Shown here: positions 31,749 through 40,879 of the stretch, piece after piece
Numbering within the stretch: position 1 is the stretch's first letter
Layout: every line of letters starts with the position of its first letter
DNA from: Thermus caldilimi
GTDB lineage: Bacteria; Deinococcota; Deinococci; Deinococcales; Thermaceae
Reading direction: 5' to 3'
DNA length: 64,000 nucleotides
Assembly: GCF_004684245.1 (NCBI RefSeq)
Contig: NZ_CP038452.1
Span: 434,001-498,000, forward strand
Notes under the pieces: generated by a model
Seen by the model: the letters and a program-made list of their open reading frames with translations, nothing else
Databases searched by the model: none
Told to the model about the DNA's origin: nothing
Position numbers and translations under genes: made by a program

Positions 31749-34019
31749 ATGGAGGCCTTTGGTAAGCCGGGGATTCCGCCCACCTGGGCCAGCAGCGCAA
31801 AGGACTGGATAGGCACGGCCCTTGGGAGAAGCCGGGTCTGGTACACCCTGGGCCGCGGGATCCTCAACGAGGTTTACTGGCCCGCCACCGGCCGTCCCCA
31901 GATGCGGGACCTGGGCTTCATCGTGGCGAAAAGGGGGTTCTGGGCGGAGGTGAAGCGGGTTAACCGCTATCGCCTCGAGGCCACGCCCCTCTTCCCCACG
32001 GTGCGCGTGGTACACGAGGGCGAGGAGTACCGCCTTACCCTGGAACTGGTCCCCGATCCCCAACGGGATGTCCTGCTGATCGGTTATACCCTGGAGGGGG
32101 AAGGCTTTCGCCTGTATCCCCTCCTCGCTCCCCACCTTGGGGGAACGGGTTATGGGAACACCGCCTGGGTGAAGGAGGGCGCACTTCTGGCGGCCAAGGG
32201 ATCCGAGGCCCTAGCCCTCCTGGGCCCGTTCCTTAGGGGAAGCGCAGGTTATGTGGGTTTCTCGGATGGCTGGCAAGATTTTGCCCAAAACGGGGCTATG
32301 ACCTGGACCTTTGCCAGGGCCACGGATGGCAACGTGGCCCTCATGGGTGAGCTGGAGGGAAAGAAGGGCGTTATGGCCTTGGCCTTCGCCACTACCCCGG
32401 AGGGGGCCCTCACCCTAGGGCGGTCTGCCCTGGGGGAAGGTATAGAAACGATCCAGGAAAAAGCCTCTGCCACCTGGAGCGAGATAGCGCCACCCCAGTT
32501 TCCCGGAGAGGATGAGGAACTCTTACGGGAGGCACAGGTTTCCTACCACGTCCTCAAGGTGCACGAGGACCGCACCTACCCCGGGGCCTTGGTGGCGAGC
32601 CTGTCCGTGCCCTGGGGCAATACCCGGGACGACCCTGGGGGCTACCATCTGGTTTGGAGCCGGGACCTGGTGGAGGTGGCCTTCGCCTACCTGGGCCTTG
32701 GGCAGTTCGCCGAGACTCGAGGGATCCTCACCTACCTGGCGGCTGTTCAGGCCGAGGATGGCCACTGGGCGCAGAATTTCTACCCGGATGGCCGGGCCTA
32801 CTGGCAGGGCGTGCAAATGGATGAAGCCGCTTTGCCCGTCCTTCTGGCCCTAAAGTTTAGGGAGTTGGGGCAACTTTCCCCAAACGGCCCTCTCCGCCAG
32901 ATGGTGCGGCGGGCAGTGGGCTTTCTGGCCCGGGAGGGTCCGGTGAGCCCCCAGGACCGCTGGGAGGAAAGCCCTGGCCTTTCCCCCTTTACCTTGGCCG
33001 TAAGCGTTGCCGCCCTGTCTGGGGCTGCCTTATACGGCTTTTTGCAGGGGGAGGAGGCGGAGTATGCGCTTTCCCTTGCGGACTGTTGGAATGCGCGCAT
33101 TGAGGAATGGTGCTACGTGAAGGGTTCGGGGCTGGACCGGGCGGTAGGTGTGGAGGGCCATTATGTTCGCTTATCCCCTTCGGGTCCCCTGGGTCCCAGG
33201 GGTCGGGTTCAGGTGGCCAACCGAGCTGGTGTGGCCGTGGATGTGGCGGAGCTTCTGGGCCTGGAGTTTTTGTGGCTGGTGCGCCTGGGTCTGCGACGTC
33301 CCCAAGACCCTCGCATCGTTTCTACCCTGGCCCTGGTGGACAGGCATCTTCGGGTGGATCTTCCCACCGGCATTTTCTACCGTCGCTACCCGGAGGATGG
33401 ATACGGGGAGCATGGGGATGGAAGCGCCTTTGACGGCACTGGCCAGGGCCGGGCCTGGCCCCTTCTTACCGGGGAGCGGGGAATGTACGCACTGCTTTCC
33501 GGGGAAGACCCGTGCCCCTACCTAAGGAGCATGGCCCGGGGGACCGGGCGTGGTAGGCTCATCCCTGAGCAGGTATGGGATGCGGATCCTATCCCGGAAA
33601 AGGGGCTTCTTCCGGGCCGCCCTACCGGTAGCGCCCAACCTCTTCTTTGGGCCCATGCGGAGTACTTGAAGCTCTACACGGCCTATCACCAACGGACCGG
33701 TCCCGTGGAGCGCCTAGGACGGGTGATGGAGCGCTACGAGCGGGGGTCGTCGCCGCAGGTGCGCCATTGGCGGCGGGAGGTCCCCGTTCTTCGGCTTTCC
33801 CCCACGGAACGCCTTCTGGTGGAGTGCCGCAAGCCTTTCCGGCTCCACTTGGGCTGGGAGGGATGGAAGGATCCTGAGGATGTAGAGGCGGAACCCCTGC
33901 CGTTTGGGCTCTACGGGGTTCTTTTGGACCTCGAGGATCATTCCGAGGTAAACTTCACCTTCTTTTACCCGGACGAGAACCGCTGGGAAGGAAGGGACTA
34001 CCAAGTGCGGAGGGGTTAG
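31749..34019 (+). CDS. GH15 glucoamylase / glucodextranase-type glycosidase
   Basis: Start ATG at 31749, directly after pgl, gives 756 residues with no signal peptide, so the enzyme is probably cytoplasmic. An N-terminal super-sandwich domain (about 5-265) precedes an (alpha/alpha)6 barrel. The barrel has G-Y-H-L-V-W-S-R-D-L, Q-D-R-W-E-E (likely general acid) and a late G-S-A-Q-P-L-L-W-A-H-A-E-Y segment near the probable base. It should release glucose from maltodextrins or isomalto-oligosaccharides. The glucose would feed Zwf after phosphorylation. The chain-length specificity is not readable. Confidence 0.87.
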   Translation: MEAFGKPGIPPTWASSAKDWIGTALGRSRVWYTLGRGILNEVYWPATGRPQMRDLGFIVAKRGFWAEVKRVNRYRLEATPLFPTVRVVHEGEEYRLTLELVPDPQRDVLLIGYTLEGEGFRLYPLLAPHLGGTGYGNTAWVKEGALLAAKGSEALALLGPFLRGSAGYVGFSDGWQDFAQNGAMTWTFARATDGNVALMGELEGKKGVMALAFATTPEGALTLGRSALGEGIETIQEKASATWSEIAPPQFPGEDEELLREAQVSYHVLKVHEDRTYPGALVASLSVPWGNTRDDPGGYHLVWSRDLVEVAFAYLGLGQFAETRGILTYLAAVQAEDGHWAQNFYPDGRAYWQGVQMDEAALPVLLALKFRELGQLSPNGPLRQMVRRAVGFLAREGPVSPQDRWEESPGLSPFTLAVSVAALSGAALYGFLQGEEAEYALSLADCWNARIEEWCYVKGSGLDRAVGVEGHYVRLSPSGPLGPRGRVQVANRAGVAVDVAELLGLEFLWLVRLGLRRPQDPRIVSTLALVDRHLRVDLPTGIFYRRYPEDGYGEHGDGSAFDGTGQGRAWPLLTGERGMYALLSGEDPCPYLRSMARGTGRGRLIPEQVWDADPIPEKGLLPGRPTGSAQPLLWAHAEYLKLYTAYHQRTGPVERLGRVMERYERGSSPQVRHWRREVPVLRLSPTERLLVECRKPFRLHLGWEGWKDPEDVEAEPLPFGLYGVLLDLEDHSEVNFTFFYPDENRWEGRDYQVRRG

Positions 34020-34544
34020 ATGGAACGGGAGGATCCCACACTAAGGCGTGAGCGGCGCTTGATCCTGGCCCTGATAGGCACCAGCATGGGTTTCGCCACA
34101 CTCTCGGCACTCTTGGTGGCCAAAGACCTCATTCCCAAACCTTCGCAGACCCCCGATAAGCTTCCGCCTCAGGTAGGGGACATGGTCTACGCAGCAGGTT
34201 ACAAAGAGGGAACTCCCATTGACCCCGGGAGGCTTCCCTTGGGTGGGCCCTTCGTTCTGGCCTACCCCATGGATCCCAAGACCAGGGTCATCCGAAACGG
34301 GGATGCCAAAAGCACTCTCCTGGTGATACACCTGGACCCTGCATCCCTGGTTCCCGAAGTGCGGCAGCATGCCGTAGGGGGCGTCGTGGCCTATTCTGCG
34401 GTTTGCACCCACCTGGGTTGCATCGTGAGCCTGTGGCATCCCCAGAAGCAGTTAGCCCAATGCCCCTGCCATGGCGGGGAGTACGATCTGGCCCAGGATC
34501 GGGTGGTGGCGGGTCCCTTCACGGGGCCGGTGGGAGTAGTTTAG
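34020..34544 (+). CDS. Rieske [2Fe-2S] protein, membrane-anchored
   Basis: 174 residues. One N-terminal membrane helix (about 14-36) and a Rieske domain with C129-T-H131-L-G-C134 and C148-P-C150-H151-G-G. These give two Cys and two His ligands plus the stabilising disulfide. It would carry electrons in a quinol-oxidising complex. The chain ends about 20 residues after the second motif, without the usual proline-rich loop and last strands. No cytochrome b gene is beside it here. It may serve the nearby diheme cytochrome. Confidence 0.88.
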   Translation: MEREDPTLRRERRLILALIGTSMGFATLSALLVAKDLIPKPSQTPDKLPPQVGDMVYAAGYKEGTPIDPGRLPLGGPFVLAYPMDPKTRVIRNGDAKSTLLVIHLDPASLVPEVRQHAVGGVVAYSAVCTHLGCIVSLWHPQKQLAQCPCHGGEYDLAQDRVVAGPFTGPVGVV

Positions 34545-34548
34545 AGGA

Positions 34549-35385
34549 ATGAGCGTTTGGGAGTTTAGCCTGGGGGTTTTCCTGGGCAGTACCCTGGCGG
34601 GGTTTCTGGGGGCACTCACGGGCCTAGGGGGAGGGGTGGTGTTGGTGCCCCTTTTGGTGCTGGTCTTCCGGGTAGACCTGCACCACGCTTTGGGGGCTTC
34701 CTTGGTGTCGGTGATCGCCACCAGCAGTGGGGCTGCTGCTGCCTATGTACGGGAAGGGTACACCAATCTCCGGCTGGGTATGTTCTTGGAGCTAGCCACC
34801 ACCCTTGGGGCCCTCTTGGGTGCAGGCCTACTCGGTGTCCTGCCCAAACGGCTTGTGGCCCTGGTGTTTGGCCTTGTCTTACTTCACTCCGCCTACTTAA
34901 GCTACCAAGGTCGCCTCGAGGACCAGCCCATAGATCCCAAGGACTCGGATCCCCTGGCGAAAAGGTTGCGATTGGAAGGAGGCCTTCCCAGCCCTGAGGG
35001 GGAGCGGGCCTATGGGGTGCGCCGCCTGTTGGCGGGCCTGGGCCTTATGGGGTTGGCGGGGGTTCTCTCCGGACTTCTTGGCATCGGGTCGGGGGCCGTC
35101 AAGGTGTTGGCCATGGACCGGGTTATGGGGCTTCCTTATAAGGTTTCCACCACCACTTCCAACTTCATGATCGGAGTCACGGCCGCCGCCAGCGCTGGCA
35201 TTTACCTTAGGCAGGGTTACATTGACCCCAGGGTGAGCTTTCCGGTGATGCTGGGTGTACTCCTTGGCGCCTTCCTGGGAGCAAGGATCTTGCCGCGAAG
35301 CTCTACCTCGTGGTTGCGAACCCTCTTTGCCCTGGTTATCGCGGCCCTTGGCTTGCAAATGGTAGCTCAGGGGGTTGGGAAGTGA
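34549..35385 (+). CDS. TauE/SafE-family sulfite/organosulfonate exporter
   Basis: 278 residues, eight membrane helices, two copies of the family repeat (F-L-G-A-L-T-G-L-G-G-G-V-V-L-V-P-L and V-L-S-G-L-L-G-I-G-S-G-A-V-K-V). The family moves sulfite, sulfoacetate or related anions out of the cell. It starts 4 nt after the Rieske gene and is followed by DUF1634, its usual partner. It is distinct from the second TauE gene at 59341. Confidence 0.85.
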   Translation: MSVWEFSLGVFLGSTLAGFLGALTGLGGGVVLVPLLVLVFRVDLHHALGASLVSVIATSSGAAAAYVREGYTNLRLGMFLELATTLGALLGAGLLGVLPKRLVALVFGLVLLHSAYLSYQGRLEDQPIDPKDSDPLAKRLRLEGGLPSPEGERAYGVRRLLAGLGLMGLAGVLSGLLGIGSGAVKVLAMDRVMGLPYKVSTTTSNFMIGVTAAASAGIYLRQGYIDPRVSFPVMLGVLLGAFLGARILPRSSTSWLRTLFALVIAALGLQMVAQGVGK

Positions 35386-35390
35386 GGCGG

Positions 35391-35711
35391 ATGGAGCGCT
35401 GGCTTTCCTGGGTCCTGCGCACGGGGGTGCTCCTTGCCGCTCTTCTGGTAAGCGTGGGGGGGCTTTGGTATTTCATGGTTGACGGGCAAAGGGAGATTCT
35501 CTTGGACCGCGCTCTGAAGGGCGTGGACGTGCATCGGGGTCTGAGCCCCACTGGGTTGATCCACCTGGGCCTTTTGCTCCTGATCCTGACCCCCGTGGCC
35601 CGAGTGGCCCTGGCCTTGGGCCTTTACCTGGAGGAGCGGGATTGGACTTTTGCTCTTATCACCTTTTGGGTGCTCCTGGTGCTTTTGGGAAGCCTTTTGG
35701 GCTACCTTTAA
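35391..35711 (+). CDS. DUF1634 membrane protein, TauE partner
   Basis: 106 residues with three membrane helices. The sequence G-L-S-P-T-G-L-I-H-L-G-L-L-L-L-I-L-T-P-V-A-R-V spans helix 2 and is the DUF1634 signature. The gene is commonly adjacent to TauE-type exporters and may be a subunit. The ATG at 35391 is chosen; a GTG at 35382 overlapping the TauE stop is also possible. It ends the eleven-gene run. Confidence 0.8.
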   Translation: MERWLSWVLRTGVLLAALLVSVGGLWYFMVDGQREILLDRALKGVDVHRGLSPTGLIHLGLLLLILTPVARVALALGLYLEERDWTFALITFWVLLVLLGSLLGYL

Positions 35712-35796
35712 CCCCCGTTGGGACGAGGGTTGGGATGGGGTGGTCGGTCCTTTGTTCCGGAGGTGCCAGGCTCTAGCATAAGGGGGGTTGTTGCCT

Positions 35797-36738
35797 ATGG
35801 AAACGCCACCTGTCCGCCGCTGGTTTTTAAGCCTGGCCCTTTTCCTGCTGGCCCTTTGGGCCCTCGGCCGCCTCTACAACCTTTTGCTCTGGGTCTTCCT
35901 CGCCTTTACCCTGGCTGCTGCCTTAGATCCCTTGGTGGGGCTTTTTGCCCGCAGGCTTCCCCGACCCTCTGCCGTTTTCCTGGCCTACCTCATGGTCCTG
36001 GGGGTGATGGGCCTGGGGTTTTACCTGGCTGCACCCCTCCTGGTCCTGCAGTTCCACCACCTGGGGGAACTCTTGCCCATGGTCCTCAAGTGGCTTCAGG
36101 ATAACCTGGCCCTTTCCCTCCCTGACCTGGCCTCCTCCCTGGCTTCCTCCGCCCACGTGGCCGGGGATCTTCTCCTCAGGGTGGGGGAGACGGTTTCCGA
36201 GATGGTTTTGGCCCTGGTTCTTGCAGTGATGATCGCCCTCGAGCCCCACTTGGTGGCCCGGGCGGCACCGTACCTTCCCGGGAGCGGCTGGACCGAGGTG
36301 CTGGAGGATACCTGGAAGCGCATGGGCTACTGGGCCCGGGCTCAGTTCCTCATCGCCCTCTCCTTTGCCCTCCTCTTTGGGGGATGGCTTTTCATCCTTG
36401 GCGTTCCCAGCCCCTTCGCCCTGGGGGTGCTGGGCGGGGTCTTGGAGGTGGTGCCCTTTGTGGGCGGGATCGCCACCGCTTCCCTGGCGGCATTGGTGGC
36501 CCTTTCGGCCAAGGGCCCTTTGGCGGCGCTACTTGTGCTTACGGGTTATGGGGTCATCGCCCTTTTGGAGGGAAAGGTCCTCATTCCCTATATCTACGGG
36601 CGCACCGTGGGCTTTCATCCCGCCCTGGTGCTCCTCGCCATCTTCGCCTTCGGCAAGCTCTTCGGTTTTCTGGGCATATTCCTGGCGGTACCCATGACCA
36701 TCCTGGGGGCGGGAATCCTGAAGCACTGGCGGCGCTAG
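35797..36738 (+). CDS. AI-2E (PerM) family transporter
   Basis: 313 residues with seven or eight membrane helices. A long amphipathic region between helices 3 and 4 and the C-terminal L-G-V-P-S-P-F-A-L-G-V-L-G-G-V-L-E motif match the family. The late segment I-Y-G-R-T-V-G-F-H-P also matches. Family members export the quorum signal AI-2 or act as sodium/proton antiporters, so the substrate is uncertain. The ATG at 35797 is preferred to an upstream TTG. It converges on the APC permease with a 4-nt overlap. Confidence 0.85.
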   Translation: METPPVRRWFLSLALFLLALWALGRLYNLLLWVFLAFTLAAALDPLVGLFARRLPRPSAVFLAYLMVLGVMGLGFYLAAPLLVLQFHHLGELLPMVLKWLQDNLALSLPDLASSLASSAHVAGDLLLRVGETVSEMVLALVLAVMIALEPHLVARAAPYLPGSGWTEVLEDTWKRMGYWARAQFLIALSFALLFGGWLFILGVPSPFALGVLGGVLEVVPFVGGIATASLAALVALSAKGPLAALLVLTGYGVIALLEGKVLIPYIYGRTVGFHPALVLLAIFAFGKLFGFLGIFLAVPMTILGAGILKHWRR

Positions 36739-38612
36739 CCTCCCACGTGCACGAAGGGGCGCTGGCTCCGATCGGGTTCGGTGCGGCGCAGGATCTCATG
36801 GGTAAGGGTGGGTACATCCCCTTCCCCGAAAAGGAGGAAGTCTAAGGCAGCCTGCAGGGGTCCCTCGTCCGACCACTCGAAGTAAATGTGGGGCCGTCGG
36901 CCGGTGCGGTTTCTCAGGTAGAGCAAAAAAGCAGCCAGGGTATTGGGTGCCGCTGTACCCAGGATGCGGAAGATGCGGGCCTCAGGGCGGTCCACCCCCC
37001 AGACCCGGGCTTGGGCGGTGAACTCCGAAGGATCCTGCACAAAGACCTCCACGAAGTAAATGGGATCCCCCACCGGGATGTGGGTGGCCTCGCGGATGCG
37101 GCGCTCCTTCTCCCAGTACACCCCCCGGCCTCCTCGCTCCGGCCGGTGGGCCACCAGGCGGATGGGGGCCTCCTGCGCCTTAAGCTGGGACACAAATTGC
37201 TCGGCCATCTCGTCCAGCTGGAAGCCCTCCACCCTGAGTTCAAACGCCCGTAGGGTCCGGGAGAGCAGGGAGATGATCAGGGTGGCCGCAATGAAAAAGG
37301 AGGCGATCTTCACCCCATCCGGTCGCTCCAGGACGTTGGCCAGAAGCACGTAGGCGAAGAGGGGGAGGAGGAGGCGGTAGTACCCGCTTTCGGGACGCTT
37401 CTCCTGCTCCGCCAGCAGGGCCGCCGAAAGGGCAGCGGAGGTCATGACCACCAGCACGCCGGTGGCGTAGGCAGCTGCCTGGGCCTCCACCCGGGCCTGG
37501 AAAAGGAGGGTGAGGGCAAAGGCCACCCCGGTGAAGAAAAGGACCATGGGACGTTGTTTCCTAGCCCATTCCGGGGCCATGCCAAAGCGGGGAAGGTAGC
37601 GGGGGACGATGGTAAGGAGGCCCGCCATGGCGCTGGCCCCAGCGAACCAGAGGATGACGATGGAAAGGAGGTCGTAAAGGGTGCCGAAGTCTTCCCCCAG
37701 GTAGCGGTGGGCCAGAAAGCTTATTGCCCTGCCGGAAACCTCCTCGCTGCCCCATAGCTCCTGGGGGATGAGGAGGGTGGTGGCGAAGCCCGCCCCTAAG
37801 AGGAAGATACCCATGACGAGGGCTGCGGCAAAGAGGAGGCGGTATGTTCCCCGGATGCGGCCCCAGGGGCGCTCCGGGGTATCCCCGGGCAGACCCTGGA
37901 TCAAGGGCATGACGGCTACCCCGGTTTCGTAACCGGAAAGCCCCAGGGCCAGCTTGGGGAAGGCTAGGGCTGTGGCCAGCACCAGGCCTAGGGGGTCGGG
38001 CTGGCTGGAAAGGAGCTTCCGCCACCAGTCCTCCAGGTGCTCCGGGCGCACGTGGGGCAGGGCGGAGAGGAGGACTACTCCGTTGAGGAAGAGATACCCC
38101 AGGGTGATGGGTACCGCCAGGCCGATGGCCTCCCGGAACCCCAGGTAGAAGACGAAGCCCAGGAGGCCAATAAGCAGAAGGGTGAGGCCCACCTGGTGTC
38201 CCTGAAGCCAGGAGGGAGCCAGGGGGTTGCCCAGGAAGTGAACGGCGGCGTCGGCAGCGGAGAGGGTGATGGTGATCATGAAGTCCGTGGCCATGAAGCC
38301 CAGGACCACCAAAACCAAGACCTTGCCCCGCCAGCCGGGGATCAACCGGGTGAGAAGCCCGATGGATCCCTCACCGTGTGGGCTTTCCTCTGCTACCCGG
38401 CGGTAGACGGGGTAGACCGCCAGGAAGGCGAAGAGGACCAGGGCCAGGTTGGCCAAAGGGGACAGGAGCCCCGCGGCCAAAAGGGCGATCCCCGGCTGGT
38501 AGCCCAGGGAGGAGAAGAGGTCAACCCCTGTGAGGCAGAGAACCTTCCACCAGGGGTAGCGCCCCTCGTCTTCCGGGTGCCCTGAACCGGGGGGAGAAGC
38601 AGGGGGTTTCAT
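36735..38612 (-). CDS. APC-superfamily permease with C-terminal cytoplasmic domain
   Basis: 625 residues. Twelve or so membrane helices (about 25-470) with an APC-like first helix (G-V-D-L-F-S-S-L-G-Y-Q-P-G-I-A). A 150-residue soluble domain follows that contains no recognised motif. The layout resembles amino-acid/polyamine or KUP-like permeases of Thermus and Deinococcus. The substrate cannot be told. It overlaps the upstream transglutaminase-like gene by 4 nt. Confidence 0.75.
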   Translation of the reverse strand: MKPPASPPGSGHPEDEGRYPWWKVLCLTGVDLFSSLGYQPGIALLAAGLLSPLANLALVLFAFLAVYPVYRRVAEESPHGEGSIGLLTRLIPGWRGKVLVLVVLGFMATDFMITITLSAADAAVHFLGNPLAPSWLQGHQVGLTLLLIGLLGFVFYLGFREAIGLAVPITLGYLFLNGVVLLSALPHVRPEHLEDWWRKLLSSQPDPLGLVLATALAFPKLALGLSGYETGVAVMPLIQGLPGDTPERPWGRIRGTYRLLFAAALVMGIFLLGAGFATTLLIPQELWGSEEVSGRAISFLAHRYLGEDFGTLYDLLSIVILWFAGASAMAGLLTIVPRYLPRFGMAPEWARKQRPMVLFFTGVAFALTLLFQARVEAQAAAYATGVLVVMTSAALSAALLAEQEKRPESGYYRLLLPLFAYVLLANVLERPDGVKIASFFIAATLIISLLSRTLRAFELRVEGFQLDEMAEQFVSQLKAQEAPIRLVAHRPERGGRGVYWEKERRIREATHIPVGDPIYFVEVFVQDPSEFTAQARVWGVDRPEARIFRILGTAAPNTLAAFLLYLRNRTGRRPHIYFEWSDEGPLQAALDFLLFGEGDVPTLTHEILRRTEPDRSQRPFVHVGG

Positions 38613-39556
38613 AGACCCTTAAGGATAGCGGCCACGCTACGGGGTACGTGGCCATAGGCCCGGTAGAGGGCATGGGCCTCGAGGAGTAGGGACTTGGCCT
38701 CCATCCCCCTTCCCTCCTTTGCTAGGGTAAGCCCAAGGAGGTACCGGGCAAGAGGATTCCGGGGATCCAGGGCCACGGCCTTCCTCAGCATAGCCTCGGA
38801 GCGGGCGAGGCCTGTGGGAGTCCTCGGGGGCTTAAGAACCCCTCCTCGAGCCTGCTCGCCCCGATAGTAATAGAACTGGCTCCGGACGAAAGCGTAGGGC
38901 AGGGGCCCAACCTCATCGGGAAGCCACCTTCTTCCGTGGATGCGGTAGGCCACAATGGCTCCATCCCGGGCGTAGATGGGTTCGGCAAACCGGTACCCCT
39001 CCTTGGTGTTGAGGAAGACCCCCAAGTGCCGGGGGAAAGGAATGGGTTCCGAGGGATCCACCAGGTAGTCCTTTCCCTTAAGCCGTAGCACGGCCACGGC
39101 GTGGCCTAGGTTGCTCTCCCGGCCCTCAGGGTTTTTCCACACCATGTAGATGCCAGCGGAAAAACCCATGCTCTCCAAGAGACCTTGGACCAGGGTGGCC
39201 TGGAGCAGGCACTGCCGTTCCCCTTTCAAGGTGGCATAGGCGAACTCGTAGCCTTCCTCCAGGCTGAACCGGGGCAGTAGACGCTTCACCACCTGGAAGG
39301 CCCAGGTGGCGGCTTCTACGGGAGGGCGGTGGGAGAGTTGGCGGAGGGCCTCCTCCAGATCCCCAGGGTAGCCCCCAGGGGAGGATCTGGCAAAACCCTT
39401 ACGGTAGGCGGACTTCAGCCAATCCAGAAAGGAAGGGGCTCCGGGAACCTGGTCGTAGGAGTCCTTTACGAGTCGCTGGAAAGCCGGGCTCTCCAGGGGA
39501 AAGGCCAAGGCAGTGGGGGATAGGATCAGGACAAAGGCTAAAACCCAAGGGACCAC
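38609..39556 (-). CDS. Exported transglutaminase-like cysteine protein with TPR tail
   Basis: About 315 residues from a GTG at 39556 that begins a clean signal peptide (M-V-P-W-V-L-A-F-V-L). The only upstream start is a poor TTG at 39601. A TATATT box lies 8 nt before the GTG, suggesting a leaderless mRNA. The core has a transglutaminase-like triad: Cys in G-E-R-Q-C-L-L, His in L-G-H-A-V-A-V, Asp in L-V-D-P-S-E-P. A TPR unit follows near the C-terminus (A-V-A-L-D-P-R-N-P-L-A-R-Y-L-L-G). It may cleave or crosslink envelope peptides. The coupled APC permease is a possible partner. Confidence 0.6.
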   Translation of the reverse strand: MVPWVLAFVLILSPTALAFPLESPAFQRLVKDSYDQVPGAPSFLDWLKSAYRKGFARSSPGGYPGDLEEALRQLSHRPPVEAATWAFQVVKRLLPRFSLEEGYEFAYATLKGERQCLLQATLVQGLLESMGFSAGIYMVWKNPEGRESNLGHAVAVLRLKGKDYLVDPSEPIPFPRHLGVFLNTKEGYRFAEPIYARDGAIVAYRIHGRRWLPDEVGPLPYAFVRSQFYYYRGEQARGGVLKPPRTPTGLARSEAMLRKAVALDPRNPLARYLLGLTLAKEGRGMEAKSLLLEAHALYRAYGHVPRSVAAILKGL

Positions 39557-39613
39557 GATAAAGGAATATACACCCGACCCAGGCCTGCTGGGGTAAGGCA
39601 AGCGGGCGTGCGG

Positions 39614-40870
39614 CTATCTGGAGGGATGGGGCAGGTGGAGCATCCGGCTTCCCTCGTGGTAGGCCAGAAGGCCAGCGTACCGCCCCCACTCCAGGAGCAC
39701 CGAGAGAACCCTTTTGGCCTCCGGTTCCGGCAGGTGTTCCTTTAGTCGGTTGAGCACCCATCCTTCAGGAACCCTTCTACGCTCCAAAAGGGCCCGGTGT
39801 AGACGAGCAAAAAGGGGTATCCGCCTAAGGAGGTGTTCGGCGAACATCACCTTGCGCTCCTCGAGGCTGGCCTCCGCCCAAGCCACGCCTGCCGGGGTGA
39901 GCTCCACGTCCCCCTTTTCCACCCGGGCAAATCCCAATAGCTCGAGGGCCTCCAGGAGGGGGAAGAGGTCGTCCACCTCGAGGCCTTCCTCCTCTGCCAG
40001 AAGGGGAAGGTCGGCCCGCCCCCCCAGGCGGGCGATGGCCTCGGCCAGGCTCATGAGGGCACCCACTCGGGCATCGGGCAGGCGGAGAAGCTCCTCCTCC
40101 AGACGCCTTTCCACCTCCTCCCGAGGGGTTAGGGCCTCATAGATTTGGTCTACCAGGGCGCGGAACTGGGGGTCGCTGGGGTCCCTGGGATGGGGAAGAG
40201 GGATGCGGATCTCCCTCCCAATGCGGGCTGGGCTTCCCTCGAGGATCAGGGCTCGGTCGGCCAAGGCCACCGCCTCCTCGATGTTGTGGGTGACCATGAG
40301 GACCGCCTTGGTGGAGATCCGCCCCGAAAGCCAAAGGTCCAGGAAATCCCCCCTAAGCCCCTCGGCAGTAAGGGGGTCCAGGGCGGAGAAAGCCTCGTCC
40401 AGGAGAAGGACCTCGGGTTCCACCACCAAGGCCCGGGCGAAGCCCACCCGTTGCCGCATCCCCCCGGAAAGCTCCTTGGGAAGAGCCTCCTCAAACCCCC
40501 TTAGGCCGATAAGGGCGATGGCCTCGCGAGCCCGTTTTAGGCGCTCTCCCTTGGGTATTCCCCGGGCCTCGAGGCCCAGGGCTACGTTGTCCAGCACCGT
40601 GAGCCAGGGGAAGAGGGCGAAGGTCTGGAAGACCATGGCCATGCCTTCCACGGGGCCTTCCACCCGCTTGCCCTTAAAGCGCACCTCCCCCGCATCGGGG
40701 AGGATGAGGCCCGCCAGGATGCGCAGGAGGGTGCTTTTCCCCCCTCCCGAGCGCCCCAGGAGGGCCACCACCTCGCCCTCCCTCAGGGTCAGGTTCACCC
40801 CGAAGAGCACCGGGTAGGCCCGTTCCCCTGCCCGGAAGGCCTTGACGATGTCCTTGGCGCTGAGCAGCAT
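39614..40870 (-). CDS. ABC transporter ATP-binding protein (NitT/TauT type) with AAA-associated C-terminal domain
   Basis: 418 residues. The ATPase half (1-245) has Walker A G-R-S-G-G-G-K-S-T, the signature L-S-G-G-M-R-Q-R and Walker B V-L-L-L-D-E-A-F-S-A-L-D. The second half matches the AAA-associated C-terminal domain (winged-helix-like, E-E-V-E-R-R-L-E-E-E-L). This domain accompanies nitrate/sulfonate-type importers and may sense the substrate. It starts 9 nt after the permease gene. No binding-protein gene is nearby. Confidence 0.87.
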   Translation of the reverse strand: MLLSAKDIVKAFRAGERAYPVLFGVNLTLREGEVVALLGRSGGGKSTLLRILAGLILPDAGEVRFKGKRVEGPVEGMAMVFQTFALFPWLTVLDNVALGLEARGIPKGERLKRAREAIALIGLRGFEEALPKELSGGMRQRVGFARALVVEPEVLLLDEAFSALDPLTAEGLRGDFLDLWLSGRISTKAVLMVTHNIEEAVALADRALILEGSPARIGREIRIPLPHPRDPSDPQFRALVDQIYEALTPREEVERRLEEELLRLPDARVGALMSLAEAIARLGGRADLPLLAEEEGLEVDDLFPLLEALELLGFARVEKGDVELTPAGVAWAEASLEERKVMFAEHLLRRIPLFARLHRALLERRRVPEGWVLNRLKEHLPEPEAKRVLSVLLEWGRYAGLLAYHEGSRMLHLPHPSR

Positions 40871-40879
40871 ACTTTCCCC

